From: WLJO01 sp945889085
GTDB lineage: Bacteria > Actinomycetota > Acidimicrobiia > Acidimicrobiales > Ilumatobacteraceae
Assembly: GCA_945889085.1 (NCBI GenBank)
Contig: CAMDBM010000004.1
Location: 22,677 to 86,676 of the forward strand
Length of the DNA stretch: 64,000 nucleotides
Reading direction: 5' to 3'
Each line of letters opens with the position of its first letter. Positions within the stretch are counted from its first letter, which is position 1. The notes under the pieces were generated by a model that saw only the letters and a list, made by a program, of their open reading frames with translations, was not told where the DNA came from and searched no databases. Positions 41,252 through 51,621 of the stretch are shown piece by piece. Both the position numbers and the translations under genes were made by a program.

Positions 41252-41710
41252 GTGGGTCAGCCTGTCGCCGTCATCGAAAAGCCCAGCACCACGCCGGGCG
41301 TCATCCGTTTCGAGCTCAACCGCAGCCTTACCGGCATGGGTCACGAGCGTTACGCATCGGCCGCCCAGGCGACCGGGAACACTCCCGGTGCAGTGCTTGC
41401 CCGCCGTCTGTTTGAGACCGGCCGGGTGGGTGCGGTGCACGTGTACGCAAACGTGGTGACGGTGGATCTCGCCAGGGGCTTCACCTCGGAGGGCCTGGCC
41501 GATCTCGTCCGGGATCTGTACGTGTACTACCGCCCCGGTGTGGAACCGCCGAGCATCGAATCGCTCATGGCTGCCGTTGAGGCGCCAACAGCAGCGGCCG
41601 CGGCTCCCGCAGGCGGTGGCGGCGATGCGATGGCAGGGGTTGACCCTCGTGTGCCCCCGCACCTCATCGAGCGCAGCCGCTCCGCTCGCGCCCGCCTCAC
41701 CGGCAAGTAG
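41252..41710 (+). CDS. NifU/Nfu N-terminal-like domain protein
   Basis: The 152-residue protein resembles the N-terminal domain of Nfu-type Fe-S scaffold proteins: FELNRSLTGMGHERYASAAQ, then NTPGAVLARRLFETGRVGAVHVYANVVTVDL, the usual pattern of PF08712. The C-terminal NifU domain with its CxxC cluster site is missing, and there is no cysteine in the whole protein, so it does not build an Fe-S cluster itself. The middle is followed by an Ala/Gly linker and a C-terminal basic helix (HLIERSRSARARLTGK). It could act as an accessory or be a diverged domain with another role. The family call is tentative. Confidence 0.6.
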   Translation: MGQPVAVIEKPSTTPGVIRFELNRSLTGMGHERYASAAQATGNTPGAVLARRLFETGRVGAVHVYANVVTVDLARGFTSEGLADLVRDLYVYYRPGVEPPSIESLMAAVEAPTAAAAAPAGGGGDAMAGVDPRVPPHLIERSRSARARLTGK

Positions 41711-41742
41711 GCACGTCGCCCGGGCCGGAGTCGCCCGCCCTC

Positions 41743-41772
41743 TTGTGATACGAACAGACGTTCGCTTATACT
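41743..41772 (+). promoter_or_regulatory. SOS promoter with LexA box in the spacer (imuA'-imuB)
   Basis: TTGTGA (-35, 41743-41748) and TATACT (-10, 41767-41772) are 18 bases apart, and the palindrome CGAACAGACGTTCG (41751-41764) lies between them. This fits the actinobacterial/Gram-positive LexA consensus GAAC-N4-GTTC. LexA bound there would block RNA polymerase until DNA damage. The -10 ends 6 bases before the GTG at 41779, so the mRNA is probably leaderless. Confidence 0.85.
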
Positions 41773-41778
41773 GACTGG

Positions 41779-42513
41779 GTGGGAGAACGTCAACTTCGGG
41801 CCTCAGGGGCCCGCGATGCGGCCCTTGTTGCGCTGACGCAGAGGTTGGCCGATCGGGTCCGTCCACTCGCCCTTGCCCGTGAGCGTGTGCTGCCGGTGCA
41901 CCCAGCACTGGCAGAGGTGTTTCCCGAGGGTGGCCTGCGCCGCGGCTCCGTGGTGGGCTGCCAGGGTGAGGCTGCATGGTCCACCGCGCTGGCGCTTGCT
42001 GTCGGTCCGTCGCAGGCCGGTTCATGGACTGGGCTCGTGGGGGTCGGCCCCAATTTTGGGTTGTCGGCAGCAGCGGAGTGGGGGATTGCGCTCGACCGGG
42101 TGTTCAGCGTGCCCCGCGTGGATGCACAGCAGTTGCCCACCGTGCTGGCTGCTGTGGTGGACGGCGTGGAGGTTGTGATCACCGGGGGTGCGGGGGTGCG
42201 TGCCGGCGACGCCCGTCGACTTGCCGCCCGGCTCGGCCAGCGCGGCGGTGTGCTCCTCGTGGTCGGCGACGCAGGTGGATTCGTGCCCGACCTCGTGTGC
42301 TCGGCCACCACCACGTCATGGGGCGGTCTCGATGTTGGCGCCGGGCGTCTTGTCGAGCGGCAGGTGCGCTTCGAGGTGTCCGGTCGCCGGGCGGACCGCC
42401 CGCGCCGTGCGGACCTGTGGTTCCCCGGCGTTACGGGCGCGCCGGACCGCGTGCAGCAGCAGGCCCCGGTAGCGGCGCTCGCGCAGCCGCTTCCCGCCGC
42501 GTCGGTGGGGTAG
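41779..42513 (+). CDS. imuA: ImuA'-type RecA-like protein
   Basis: The 244-residue protein resembles ImuA', a RecA-fold protein of the DNA-damage mutasome. Seen are a first part with HPALAEVFPEGGLRRGSVVGC in place of a P-loop (no GKT is visible), and later a probable Walker B-like strand GGVLLVVGDAGG, so it likely lacks ATPase activity. It is co-transcribed with imuB, overlapping by one base, under a LexA box, and should work with ImuB and DnaE2 in translesion synthesis. DnaE2 is not in this window. GTG 41779 is the start because it lies at the expected transcript 5' end. Confidence 0.85.
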   Translation: MGERQLRASGARDAALVALTQRLADRVRPLALARERVLPVHPALAEVFPEGGLRRGSVVGCQGEAAWSTALALAVGPSQAGSWTGLVGVGPNFGLSAAAEWGIALDRVFSVPRVDAQQLPTVLAAVVDGVEVVITGGAGVRAGDARRLAARLGQRGGVLLVVGDAGGFVPDLVCSATTTSWGGLDVGAGRLVERQVRFEVSGRRADRPRRADLWFPGVTGAPDRVQQQAPVAALAQPLPAASVG

Positions 42514-44144
42514 TGGTGAAGCGCTCCCCGGTCGCGCGCCCCGCAGCGACGCGTCACGTTGTCGTGTGGTGCCCGCACTGGCCCGTCGTCGCATCGGGTA
42601 TGGCTCCCGACGCAACGGGTGCGGTGGTGCACGACCAGCAGGTCATCGCGGTCTCGCGCTCCGCCCGTGCTGTGGGGATACGTGTGGGCATGCGACGGCG
42701 TGACGCCCAAGCACGTTGTGCGTCAGTCGTGATCGTTGAGCACGACCCGGCGCGCGATGCCCGCCGTTTCGAGCCCGTGGTGCGCTCGCTCGCGGAGCTC
42801 GTCCCGGTGGTGGAGGTATCGGGCGCGGGAACGGTGCTGTTTGGCGCGCGCGGTCCGTCCCGGTGGTGCGGCGGTGACGAAGCGCTGGCGACACGCGTAC
42901 AACAACTGGTTGCTGGCGCGCTCGGCGAACTCGTCGGGCTCGTGGACGGCATCGGTGTCGGTGTTGCAGACGGCCGCTTCGCTGCATCGGTTGCGGCGCG
43001 GCAATCCGTCCGCACCGGCAGGCCGGTGCTCGTCGAGCCGGGTGTGGGCGCTACCGCTGCCGCACTCGCCCCGGTGGGTGTGCGTTCACTTGCCGAGGTT
43101 GCGGGCCTGCCCACAGATTTCGTCGGTCTCCTCGAGCGGCTTGGTCTGTCCCGGCTCGGGGAGTTGAGCGCGCTGCCGCGTCTGGACCTCGGCGCGCGTT
43201 TCGGGCCGGACGGTGTCTTTGCGCACCGTCTCGCGAGCGGTGAGGACGACCGTCATCCGGCCGGACGTGCGGCTTCCCCGGACCTTGCCGTGGAGGAAGG
43301 GTTCGAGGAGCCGGTGATGCAGCTCGGTCCGTTGGTATTCACCGCAAGGCACCTGGCCGAGTCGCTGTACGCAACCCTGTCGGCGAGGGGTGAGGTGTGC
43401 ATGAGGCTACTCGTGGAGGCAGAGACCGAGCACGGCGAGCGCAGCGACCGCCAGTGGTACCTGAGTGGCGGGTTGAGCGCAGCAGCGATGGTGGAGCGTG
43501 TCCGCTGGCAGTTGGAGGGATGGGTGAGCCAACCCGGCGGCCTGAGCGCGGGTGTGGTGCTGCTGCGCCTCACCCCCGAGGAACTGCTGCCCGCTCAGGG
43601 GCGTCAACTGGGCTTCTGGGGCGAGGCATCCGACGCCGACGAACAGGCCACACGCACCATCACGCGGATCGCCGGCCTGCTCGGTGCCGACGCAGTGTGC
43701 GTGCCCGAGTGGCGTGGTGGGCGACACCCGTCGGATCGCTATCGGTGGGTACCGGCAACGAGTACCGATGTGGCGGACCGCTCGGCACGCCTGCGTGCCG
43801 TGGAGGTGTCGGCGCATCCGTGGCCGGGTGCCCTCGGAGCGCCGTCACCCGCGTGGGTTGCGGAGAAGCCAGAGGCGATCGAGGTGCTCGATGCAGCGGG
43901 CCTCCCCGTGCGCGTGGACGGCCGTGGGGCGCTGAGCGCCGCGCCTGCCTCGTTGTCGGTGAGCGGCGCGCGCTCTGCTGTTGCGCTCCGTGCCTGGGCC
44001 GGACCGTGGCCGACGGAGGAGCACTGGTGGGATCCGGCACGCCGCCGCCGGCGGGCGCGGTTCCAGTTGCTCACGGTGCAGGGCGAGGCCGTGCTCGTCA
44101 GCCTCGAGCAGGGCTCGTGGTGGCTCGAGGCCCGCTACTGCTGA
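42513..44144 (+). CDS. imuB: ImuB, catalytically dead Y-family polymerase-like protein
   Basis: The 543-residue protein has the Y-family polymerase fold of the palm and little-finger parts, but the N-terminal metal-binding motif reads VVVWCPHWPVVAS, without the Asp residues needed for polymerisation, as in known ImuB. The helix-hairpin region VGVRSLAEVAGLPTDFVGLLERLGLSRL is near residue 190, and a C-terminal ImuB-specific tail (PWPTEEHWWDPARRRRRARFQL) links it to beta clamp/DnaE2 in related systems. The open frame begins far upstream in another reading of imuA'; GTG 42513 (or 42516), overlapping the imuA' stop, is the real start. It is expected to be induced in the SOS response. Confidence 0.9.
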   Translation: MVKRSPVARPAATRHVVVWCPHWPVVASGMAPDATGAVVHDQQVIAVSRSARAVGIRVGMRRRDAQARCASVVIVEHDPARDARRFEPVVRSLAELVPVVEVSGAGTVLFGARGPSRWCGGDEALATRVQQLVAGALGELVGLVDGIGVGVADGRFAASVAARQSVRTGRPVLVEPGVGATAAALAPVGVRSLAEVAGLPTDFVGLLERLGLSRLGELSALPRLDLGARFGPDGVFAHRLASGEDDRHPAGRAASPDLAVEEGFEEPVMQLGPLVFTARHLAESLYATLSARGEVCMRLLVEAETEHGERSDRQWYLSGGLSAAAMVERVRWQLEGWVSQPGGLSAGVVLLRLTPEELLPAQGRQLGFWGEASDADEQATRTITRIAGLLGADAVCVPEWRGGRHPSDRYRWVPATSTDVADRSARLRAVEVSAHPWPGALGAPSPAWVAEKPEAIEVLDAAGLPVRVDGRGALSAAPASLSVSGARSAVALRAWAGPWPTEEHWWDPARRRRRARFQLLTVQGEAVLVSLEQGSWWLEARYC

Positions 44145-44154
44145 GCCCGAGCAG

Positions 44155-44880
44155 TCAGCTTGCCTCGGCCACGATGTCCGCCGAGAGACGGAAACCGAGA
44201 CCCCGGACGGTCTGGATCATCGGGATGCCGGGAGCGGCCTGCTCGAGCTTGCGGCGCAGGTTGGAGATATGAACGTCCACCATGTGCGTGTCCCCGTCCC
44301 AGTCAGGACCCCACACCGAGCCGATGAGCTCTTCACGGTTCACCATCTCTGCGGGGTGGTTGCAGAGGTGAGCGAGCACGTCGAACTCCATGCGTGTCAG
44401 CGTGAGTCGGCGGTTGTTCACCACCGCCTCACGTCGCCCAACGTCGATCTCGAGCGGACCGAAGCGGCGCCGCGAACCCGTGATGGCGGGAACTGCTGTC
44501 ACGAACCTCGGTCTGCGGAGCAGGGCGGCGGCCTGGGCTGACACCTCGTTCGGCGAGCAGGGGTGCAGGATTACTGCGTCGGCGCCAGCAGCCAGCAGGA
44601 TTGCCCGAGTCTCCGACGACAGATCTGCACCCACGGCGATGATGTAGGCATCGGTGGTCTCGCGTAGTTGGCGAATACCCAACTCGCCGGAGTTTCCCGA
44701 CGCGTTCCACACGATGATGTCGGGGTGGAACGAATCAGCGAGCAGTTCGGCGGCATCTCGCTGGCCGGTTCCCATCACGGAGTGGCCCCGGCCCCGCAAC
44801 ACGCCCTCCCACGAGCGTCGAAGTATCGCGTCGGGTTCCACCAACAGCGTTCGTGGGTCTGCTGCGCTCTCGTTGGACAT
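44155..44880 (-). CDS. Orphan OmpR-type response regulator with atypical receiver domain
   Basis: The 241-residue protein has a receiver domain (about 10-118) and an OmpR/PhoB winged-helix DNA-binding domain (about 140-235: FGPLEIDVGRREAVVNNRRL, LTRMEFDVLAHLC, VDVHISNLRRKLE). The phosphoryl-accepting aspartate expected in the third beta-strand is Asn59 (PDIIVWNASG) and the conserved lysine is His105 (VILHPCSP), so phosphorylation is unlikely and another signal may control it. No histidine kinase is next to it. It is convergent with imuB, 10 bases apart. ATG 44880 is used; GTG 44904 is a longer choice. Confidence 0.87.
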   Translation of the reverse strand: MSNESAADPRTLLVEPDAILRRSWEGVLRGRGHSVMGTGQRDAAELLADSFHPDIIVWNASGNSGELGIRQLRETTDAYIIAVGADLSSETRAILLAAGADAVILHPCSPNEVSAQAAALLRRPRFVTAVPAITGSRRRFGPLEIDVGRREAVVNNRRLTLTRMEFDVLAHLCNHPAEMVNREELIGSVWGPDWDGDTHMVDVHISNLRRKLEQAAPGIPMIQTVRGLGFRLSADIVAEAS

Positions 44881-45032
44881 GGACTCGGACTCTCGTACAA
44901 ACACGGGTGTAACGGATGATCATGCTCAACCCAACACAACCGCACAGGGTGACCATCAGTCTGGTACTTCTGTACTTTCGCAGATCTTATGACGTTTCGC
45001 TAAAGATCACCCACTCTGAGCGAGCACTGCCG

Positions 45033-45055
45033 AGTGTAAAAACACTGAGAGTGTT
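45033..45055 (+). promoter_or_regulatory. Interlocked inverted repeats before NUDIX gene (possible operator)
   Basis: AGTGT (45033-45037), ACACT (45042-45046) and AGTGT (45050-45054) alternate; AACACT-GAG-AGTGTT (45041-45055) is a perfect palindrome that runs into the T-rich TATCTT next to the start codon. This looks like a site for a dimeric repressor. The rest of the gap between 44881 and 45061 shows no gene. Confidence 0.4.
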
Positions 45056-45061
45056 ATCTTA

Positions 45062-45577
45062 ATGATGGAGAGCGTTTCTCTTGCGGTAGCGGAAAGGATC
45101 CCTGTAGACGAACGCGAGGCTGCGTCGATCCAGATCTTCCTCGAACAGTTCGCGCGACTCGAGCACCCCTTCGACGAGGAGGCCGATGCTGTGCACGTGA
45201 CGGGTTCGGCCATCATCATCGGCAGGCGCGGCGTGGTCCTGCACTTGCACAAGCGCCTAGGAATCTGGCTCCAACCGGGCGGGCACATTGACCGCAGTGA
45301 AACACCGTGGCAGGCCGCCCTGCGCGAGGCGCGCGAGGAGACCGGGCTCGTCGTGCGGCACCCCGCGCAGGGACCGTTGTTGGTCCATGTTGATGTGCAC
45401 CCGGGTCCCCGGGGTCACACGCACCTCGACCTGCGCTACCTCCTCGAGGCCGATGACGAAGAACCGTCACCGCCGCCGGGCGAGAGTCAGGAAGTTCGCT
45501 GGTTCAGCTGGGACGAGGCGATTGCGGTCGCCGACTCCGGACTCGTGGGCGCGCTGCGAGCTCTGAGACCGTCTTGA
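45062..45577 (+). CDS. NUDIX hydrolase
   Basis: The 171-residue protein has a full Nudix box, G74-H-I-D-R-S-E80 ... R88-E89-A-R-E92-E93-T-G95 (GGHIDRSETPWQAALREAREETG), so it should hydrolyse a nucleoside diphosphate linked to something, using Mg. A front segment ERIPVDEREAASIQIFLEQF is typical for the actinobacterial NUDIX proteins with a small helical N-terminus. The substrate is not visible. The last 74 bases overlap the convergent DEAD-box helicase gene. ATG 45062 and the next codon ATG 45065 are both possible starts. Confidence 0.87.
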   Translation: MMESVSLAVAERIPVDEREAASIQIFLEQFARLEHPFDEEADAVHVTGSAIIIGRRGVVLHLHKRLGIWLQPGGHIDRSETPWQAALREAREETGLVVRHPAQGPLLVHVDVHPGPRGHTHLDLRYLLEADDEEPSPPPGESQEVRWFSWDEAIAVADSGLVGALRALRPS

Positions 45578-46814
45578 CACCGCCGTGCTGGCCCGGGCGG
45601 GCATTCACCACGGGCGCATCGTCAGCGGTATCAATGTCGTCTGCGTCGACGATGACCCCTTCGGCGTCCGCCTCAACCGGGCGCGGACGCTTTCCGGGGC
45701 GCTCGACAGTGACGCCGGCGAGCTTGAGGATCTTCTGGGCACGCTGAGCCTGACGATCCGTCACCAGGGTGATCACCGTGCCGGCAGACCCGGCGCGAGC
45801 AGTACGGCCCGAGCGGTGTGTGTAGTCCTTCGGGTCCATCGCGATATCCCAGTGCAGGACGAGCTCGACACCGTCGATGTGAATGCCACGCGCTGCAACG
45901 TCGGTGGCAACGAGTGCATCAACCCGTCCGTGGCGGAACGACTCGAGCGAGCGCTCACGCTGGCCCTGACTCATACCGCCGTGGATGGAACCGGCCTGGA
46001 TGCCTGACGCCTGAAGCGATTCCCGGACGCTGTCCGCTCCCTCGCGGGTGCGCACGAACACGATGGTGCGTCCGTAGTCGCGCACGAGGTTTGCGGCGGC
46101 GCCGGTCTTTTCGATGGGGCGTACGGTCTGTATGTGGTGGGTAGCGGGTGTGGCATCGGGCTGGTCGCCGATCAGGTCCACCATCACGGGCTCGCTCTGG
46201 TAGTTCTTGATCAACTCGTCGACGTCGCCGTCGAGGGTTGCCGAGAACAGCAGCGTCTGGCGGTTCGACGGCATGGCGTCGAGCAGTTCGCGCACATCGT
46301 CCATGAAGCCGAGGTCTGCGAGGCGGTCCGCCTCGTCAACCACGCACACCTCCACCGAGTCGAGCGACACCTGACCGCGGCGGACGTAGTCGAGCAGGCG
46401 GCCCGGGCAGGCCACGATGATCGATGCACCCATGCGGAACGAGTTGAGCTGCGAGCCGTAGGGCGTACCGCCGTAAACGGCGAGAATGTAGCGACGGCGC
46501 TCCTTGCCCATCGACAGCAGGTCGAACCGCACCTGCTTGGCAAGCTCACGCGTGGGCACGAGCACGATGCCGGTGGGGTGGAACGGCTTGGCCTGGCTCA
46601 CACGGGTGAGCATGGGGATGCCGAATGCGAGGGTCTTGCCCGAACCGGTTGCGGCACGGCCGCAGAGGTCCTTGCCGGCGAGCGCATCGGGAATGCAGGC
46701 GGTCTGGATCTCGAAGGGCTCGTTGATGTCGTCGGCGGCGAGGGCCGCGCAAATGTCCGCAGGGACGCCGAGGGCGCGAAACCCTGCAGCCCCCGGGTTG
46801 GAGGTCGTTGTCAT
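45504..46814 (-). CDS. DEAD-box RNA helicase
   Basis: The 436-residue ATP-dependent RNA helicase has the standard motifs: Q motif glutamine in EIQTACIP (37), Walker A ATGSGKT (55-61), VPTRELA, DEAD (160-163), SAT (191-193) and HRSGRTARAG in the C-terminal lobe. A basic, partly disordered tail (about 375-436) may bind RNA. It probably unwinds structured RNA, for example in ribosome assembly or cold stress. ATG 46814 is preferred because the frame upstream is not helicase-like; a purine-rich site GGAAGAGAAAG precedes it. The 3' end overlaps the NUDIX gene by 74 bases. Confidence 0.9.
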   Translation of the reverse strand: MTTTSNPGAAGFRALGVPADICAALAADDINEPFEIQTACIPDALAGKDLCGRAATGSGKTLAFGIPMLTRVSQAKPFHPTGIVLVPTRELAKQVRFDLLSMGKERRRYILAVYGGTPYGSQLNSFRMGASIIVACPGRLLDYVRRGQVSLDSVEVCVVDEADRLADLGFMDDVRELLDAMPSNRQTLLFSATLDGDVDELIKNYQSEPVMVDLIGDQPDATPATHHIQTVRPIEKTGAAANLVRDYGRTIVFVRTREGADSVRESLQASGIQAGSIHGGMSQGQRERSLESFRHGRVDALVATDVAARGIHIDGVELVLHWDIAMDPKDYTHRSGRTARAGSAGTVITLVTDRQAQRAQKILKLAGVTVERPGKRPRPVEADAEGVIVDADDIDTADDAPVVNARPGQHGGVKTVSELAARPRVRSRRPQSPRPS

Positions 46815-46969
46815 GATGGCTTTCTCTTCCACAAGCGCACGAACAGCGGCATGTTGTGGGCGCCACCGACGTGTGCCGCTCAACCTGAGCGACCCGTCAA
46901 CACTACCGGCGCTGCTGCGAAAGCGCACAGTGGTCCTGCGGCCCGTCGCGGATCGGAGGGGAATGCGCC

Positions 46970-46975
46970 TACGCT
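46970..46975 (+). promoter_or_regulatory. -10 element (TACGCT) for glgB
   Basis: TACGCT ends 7 bases before ATG 46983; a GGAGGGG stretch lies further upstream, outside the likely transcript. Confidence 0.35.
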
Positions 46976-46982
46976 CGCGGCG

Positions 46983-48857
<1,875 letters not shown>

Positions 48858-48862
48858 CCGTC

Positions 48863-50563
48863 GTGTCGCTCCGTCTCGCACTGCACAGCCACGCCTATCA
48901 ACCACCGAGGGGGAACCCCCGCTCGGGTGTGGTGCCCGTGGAACCCGGTGCGGCGCCGTTCCGCGACTGGAACGAGCGCATCACTGCCGAGTGCTACGCG
49001 CCGTGCACCTCCACGCGTCTGCACGACGACGAGGGGCGCGTCACCGCAATCGTCAACCTGTTCGAGCGCATGAGCTTCGACCTCGGGCCGACACTGGCCC
49101 GCTGGCTCGAGGAGCACGCGCTGATCGTCCATGACCGGATTGTGGCGGGGGACCGCATCGGCCGGACCGCCATTGCGCACCCGTACCACCACATCATCCT
49201 CCCGCTCGCGTCCGAGCGGGACGCCCTCACGGAACTTCGCTGGGGCATGGCGGACTTCCGCCGTCGGTTCGGGCGCGAACCGGCCGGTATGTGGCTCCCC
49301 GAGACGGCGATCAGCCCGGCGGTGCATGCCCTGCTGGACACGGTGGGCATCTCGTTCACGATTGTCGGCCCCCACCAGATCGGCCGGGCCCCCGGTCCGG
49401 GATCGCTGGGCCGCATCGCCGGGCGGGACGCAACCCTGGTCGTTTACGACGGACCGACGAGCCACGCGCTTGCCTTCGGCTCGGCGCTCGGCTCAGCCGA
49501 GGCGCTTGCGGACCAACTTGCCACCTCCACCGGCACCGGTCTCACGATCGCAGCAACCGATCTCGAGACGTTCGGTCATCACCACCGCTTCTCGGAGCGG
49601 GCAGTCGGGCATCTCCTGTACGAGGTGGTCGCTGACCGGATGATGCACGCAGGTGGGCTGGAGGCCCTCATGACCGGGGTCGCTCGCGCGGACGTCGGCT
49701 CGCTGCTGCCGAGCGCGTGGTCGTGCGCGCACGGGTACGAGCGGTGGCGCTCGGACTGCGGCTGCTCCACGGACGGCTCGGCCGACTCGCACCAGCGCTG
49801 GCGTGGCCCGCTGCGCTCGCTGCTCGACGTGCTGAGCAAACACGCGAACGAGGTGTATGCCCGGCGGGGTGCGGACGTGTTCGTCGATCCGTGGCAGGCG
49901 CGGGACGAATACGGCGAGGTGCTCGCCGACCGGTCGCGCTGGGACGAGTTCGTTGCGCGGAATGTGCGACCTCTGGCCTCGCAGCACGAGGCCTCGGTGC
50001 TCCTCGCGAGCCAGCAGGCAACCCTTGCCTCGTTCACCAGTTGTGCGTGGTTCTTCGCCGACCTGTTGCGACCGGAGGCAGCGATCGTGCTGCAGGAGGC
50101 CGCGCGTTCGGTCGAACTGCTCGCCTCACTGGGCGAACGCGCCCCGCTCGAAGCGGCGCTCGCCCACCTCGATGCACCGGGGGTGCTCGACGGTCCGTCG
50201 GGACGCGCGAGGGGCGTGTCGAACGGCAGCGCCGTGTGGGACTGGGCGACGCGGGAGCGGGCCGACATGGTGGAACCAGCGGGCAGTACCCAACTGCGCA
50301 GGTGGGACACGATGACGCCGGTGGTGTCGCTCGTTGCGGATCTGGCGGTGCACGCGGTGGCCGGATCGGTGCCGCACGCCGAACAGGCCATCGAGGTGAT
50401 TGGGCTGGCTGCACGTGCCGGCGATCAACACCTCTACGTCGTGGCGCAACACACGGTGTACGACGCAATCCTCGGTAGGGGCCGTGCCGTGCCCACCCAC
50501 CTCGTCGCGCTCGGCGCAGCGCTCGGCCTCGCTGTGGACCGTGTTAGCGCAAGGCACCGCTGA
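48863..50563 (+). CDS. GH57-family (DUF3536-type) glycoside hydrolase-like protein
   Basis: The 566-residue protein matches the GH57 fold with a DUF3536-type C-terminal part. The N-terminal motif is HSHAYQPPRGN (8-18) and the predicted nucleophile is E147 in WLPETAIS. Later motifs include TDLETFGHHH and a C-terminal CGCSTDG with helical region. Members may cut or transfer alpha-1,4-glucans, and its place beside glgB suggests glycogen or maltodextrin metabolism, but activity is not proven. GTG 48863 is 5 bases after the glgB stop; the open frame before it lies over glgB in another frame. Confidence 0.85.
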   Translation: MSLRLALHSHAYQPPRGNPRSGVVPVEPGAAPFRDWNERITAECYAPCTSTRLHDDEGRVTAIVNLFERMSFDLGPTLARWLEEHALIVHDRIVAGDRIGRTAIAHPYHHIILPLASERDALTELRWGMADFRRRFGREPAGMWLPETAISPAVHALLDTVGISFTIVGPHQIGRAPGPGSLGRIAGRDATLVVYDGPTSHALAFGSALGSAEALADQLATSTGTGLTIAATDLETFGHHHRFSERAVGHLLYEVVADRMMHAGGLEALMTGVARADVGSLLPSAWSCAHGYERWRSDCGCSTDGSADSHQRWRGPLRSLLDVLSKHANEVYARRGADVFVDPWQARDEYGEVLADRSRWDEFVARNVRPLASQHEASVLLASQQATLASFTSCAWFFADLLRPEAAIVLQEAARSVELLASLGERAPLEAALAHLDAPGVLDGPSGRARGVSNGSAVWDWATRERADMVEPAGSTQLRRWDTMTPVVSLVADLAVHAVAGSVPHAEQAIEVIGLAARAGDQHLYVVAQHTVYDAILGRGRAVPTHLVALGAALGLAVDRVSARHR

Positions 50564-50589
50564 GCGGAGTCAACATTCCGTAAGCGGGC

Positions 50590-51576
50590 TCAGACGTGGG
50601 CTGCGGCCGTGGTGCGGAGCTGGTGCGCCGCTTCCTCGGGAGGAACGATGTTGATCATCACACCGGTGCCACGCTCGAAACCAGCCACGGTGACGAGTTT
50701 CGGCCAGATGTGAATGTGCCAGTGGAACGGACCGTTGTGCTGGTGGGGCGCGGTGTGCACGACCAAATTGAACGCCACGTCGCCGAGCCGGGCATTGAGG
50801 ATGCGGATGGCGTCACGAAGCCGCCTGCCGACAGCGGCGATCGTTACGGAATCCTCGTCCTGAATATGTACGCGGTGCTGCCTCGGGATGATGAGCAACT
50901 CGTACGGTGAGCCCGCCCAGTACGGCGAGAGGACCACGCAGTCGTCGTCCGCGATGATCACGCGGCTGGAGTCGGCAACCTCGGCCTCGACCGTGGCGCA
51001 CAAGATGCAACCGCCGTGGAATCGGCCGAAGGCTCGCTCCTCGTCGAGCAACTCTCCGGGGACAAAGGGCATCCCGAGCAGCTGACCGTGGGGATGGGCG
51101 AGCGAGGCACCCGACTCCCGCCCGTGGTTCACGATGGCTTGGGTGTACCGGATGCCCGGCGTGGCGGCGTGCTCGATCATCCGCCGGCGCAGCACGTCCA
51201 TCACCGTTGCAATCTGATCGTCCGAGAGGGTTGCGAGCGTGGCGTCGTGGTCCCGTGCGTACACAAAAACTTCGTGGATACCGCTTGCCTCGGCCTGGGT
51301 GTGCACGGGTCCGAGCGTGCGGACGGAGAACGGCTCGTCGCCTGCGAACGCGGGGTAACGGTTCGGGACGACCCGCACCTGCCACTCGCCGCTCTCGCTG
51401 ATCGTCTCGAGAGCGGGTGGCGTGTCCTCCTCGTGCCCGGCGCAGAACGGGCAGGGGCGCTCTGGGTCGCTCTCGACTTGGGAGACGCGCGGAGCGAAGT
51501 CAGTGGGCCTCTCGGCCCGGTCGGCCACGATGGTTACCCAGCGGCCAGTCAGGGGATTCAAACGAAGTTGTGACAC
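50590..51576 (-). CDS. galT: Galactose-1-phosphate uridylyltransferase
   Basis: The 328-residue HIT-type enzyme exchanges UMP between UDP-glucose and galactose 1-phosphate. The zinc ligands are C42 and C45 (CPFC), and the nucleophile is H163 in HPHGQ (161-165). NPLTGRWVTIVADRAERP at the start and FHWHIHIWPKL near the end are typical. Length is normal. It joins the carbohydrate block glgB-GH57 as a convergent neighbour. No galK or galE is in the window, so the pathway is only partly visible here. Confidence 0.94.
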   Translation of the reverse strand: MSQLRLNPLTGRWVTIVADRAERPTDFAPRVSQVESDPERPCPFCAGHEEDTPPALETISESGEWQVRVVPNRYPAFAGDEPFSVRTLGPVHTQAEASGIHEVFVYARDHDATLATLSDDQIATVMDVLRRRMIEHAATPGIRYTQAIVNHGRESGASLAHPHGQLLGMPFVPGELLDEERAFGRFHGGCILCATVEAEVADSSRVIIADDDCVVLSPYWAGSPYELLIIPRQHRVHIQDEDSVTIAAVGRRLRDAIRILNARLGDVAFNLVVHTAPHQHNGPFHWHIHIWPKLVTVAGFERGTGVMINIVPPEEAAHQLRTTAAAHV

Positions 51577-51621
51577 CGCCCCTCAGGTTAGGACCTCCGG
51601 CACCCTTCGGTGGTGCACGGG

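Noticed and set aside
46134..46982. Upstream extension of the glgB open frame
   Set aside because: It is antisense to the DEAD-box helicase; CBM48 sequence starts only after ATG 46983.
46815..46982. Small gene or RNA between the helicase and glgB
   Set aside because: No motif or ribosome-site-supported frame; it probably holds two divergent promoters.
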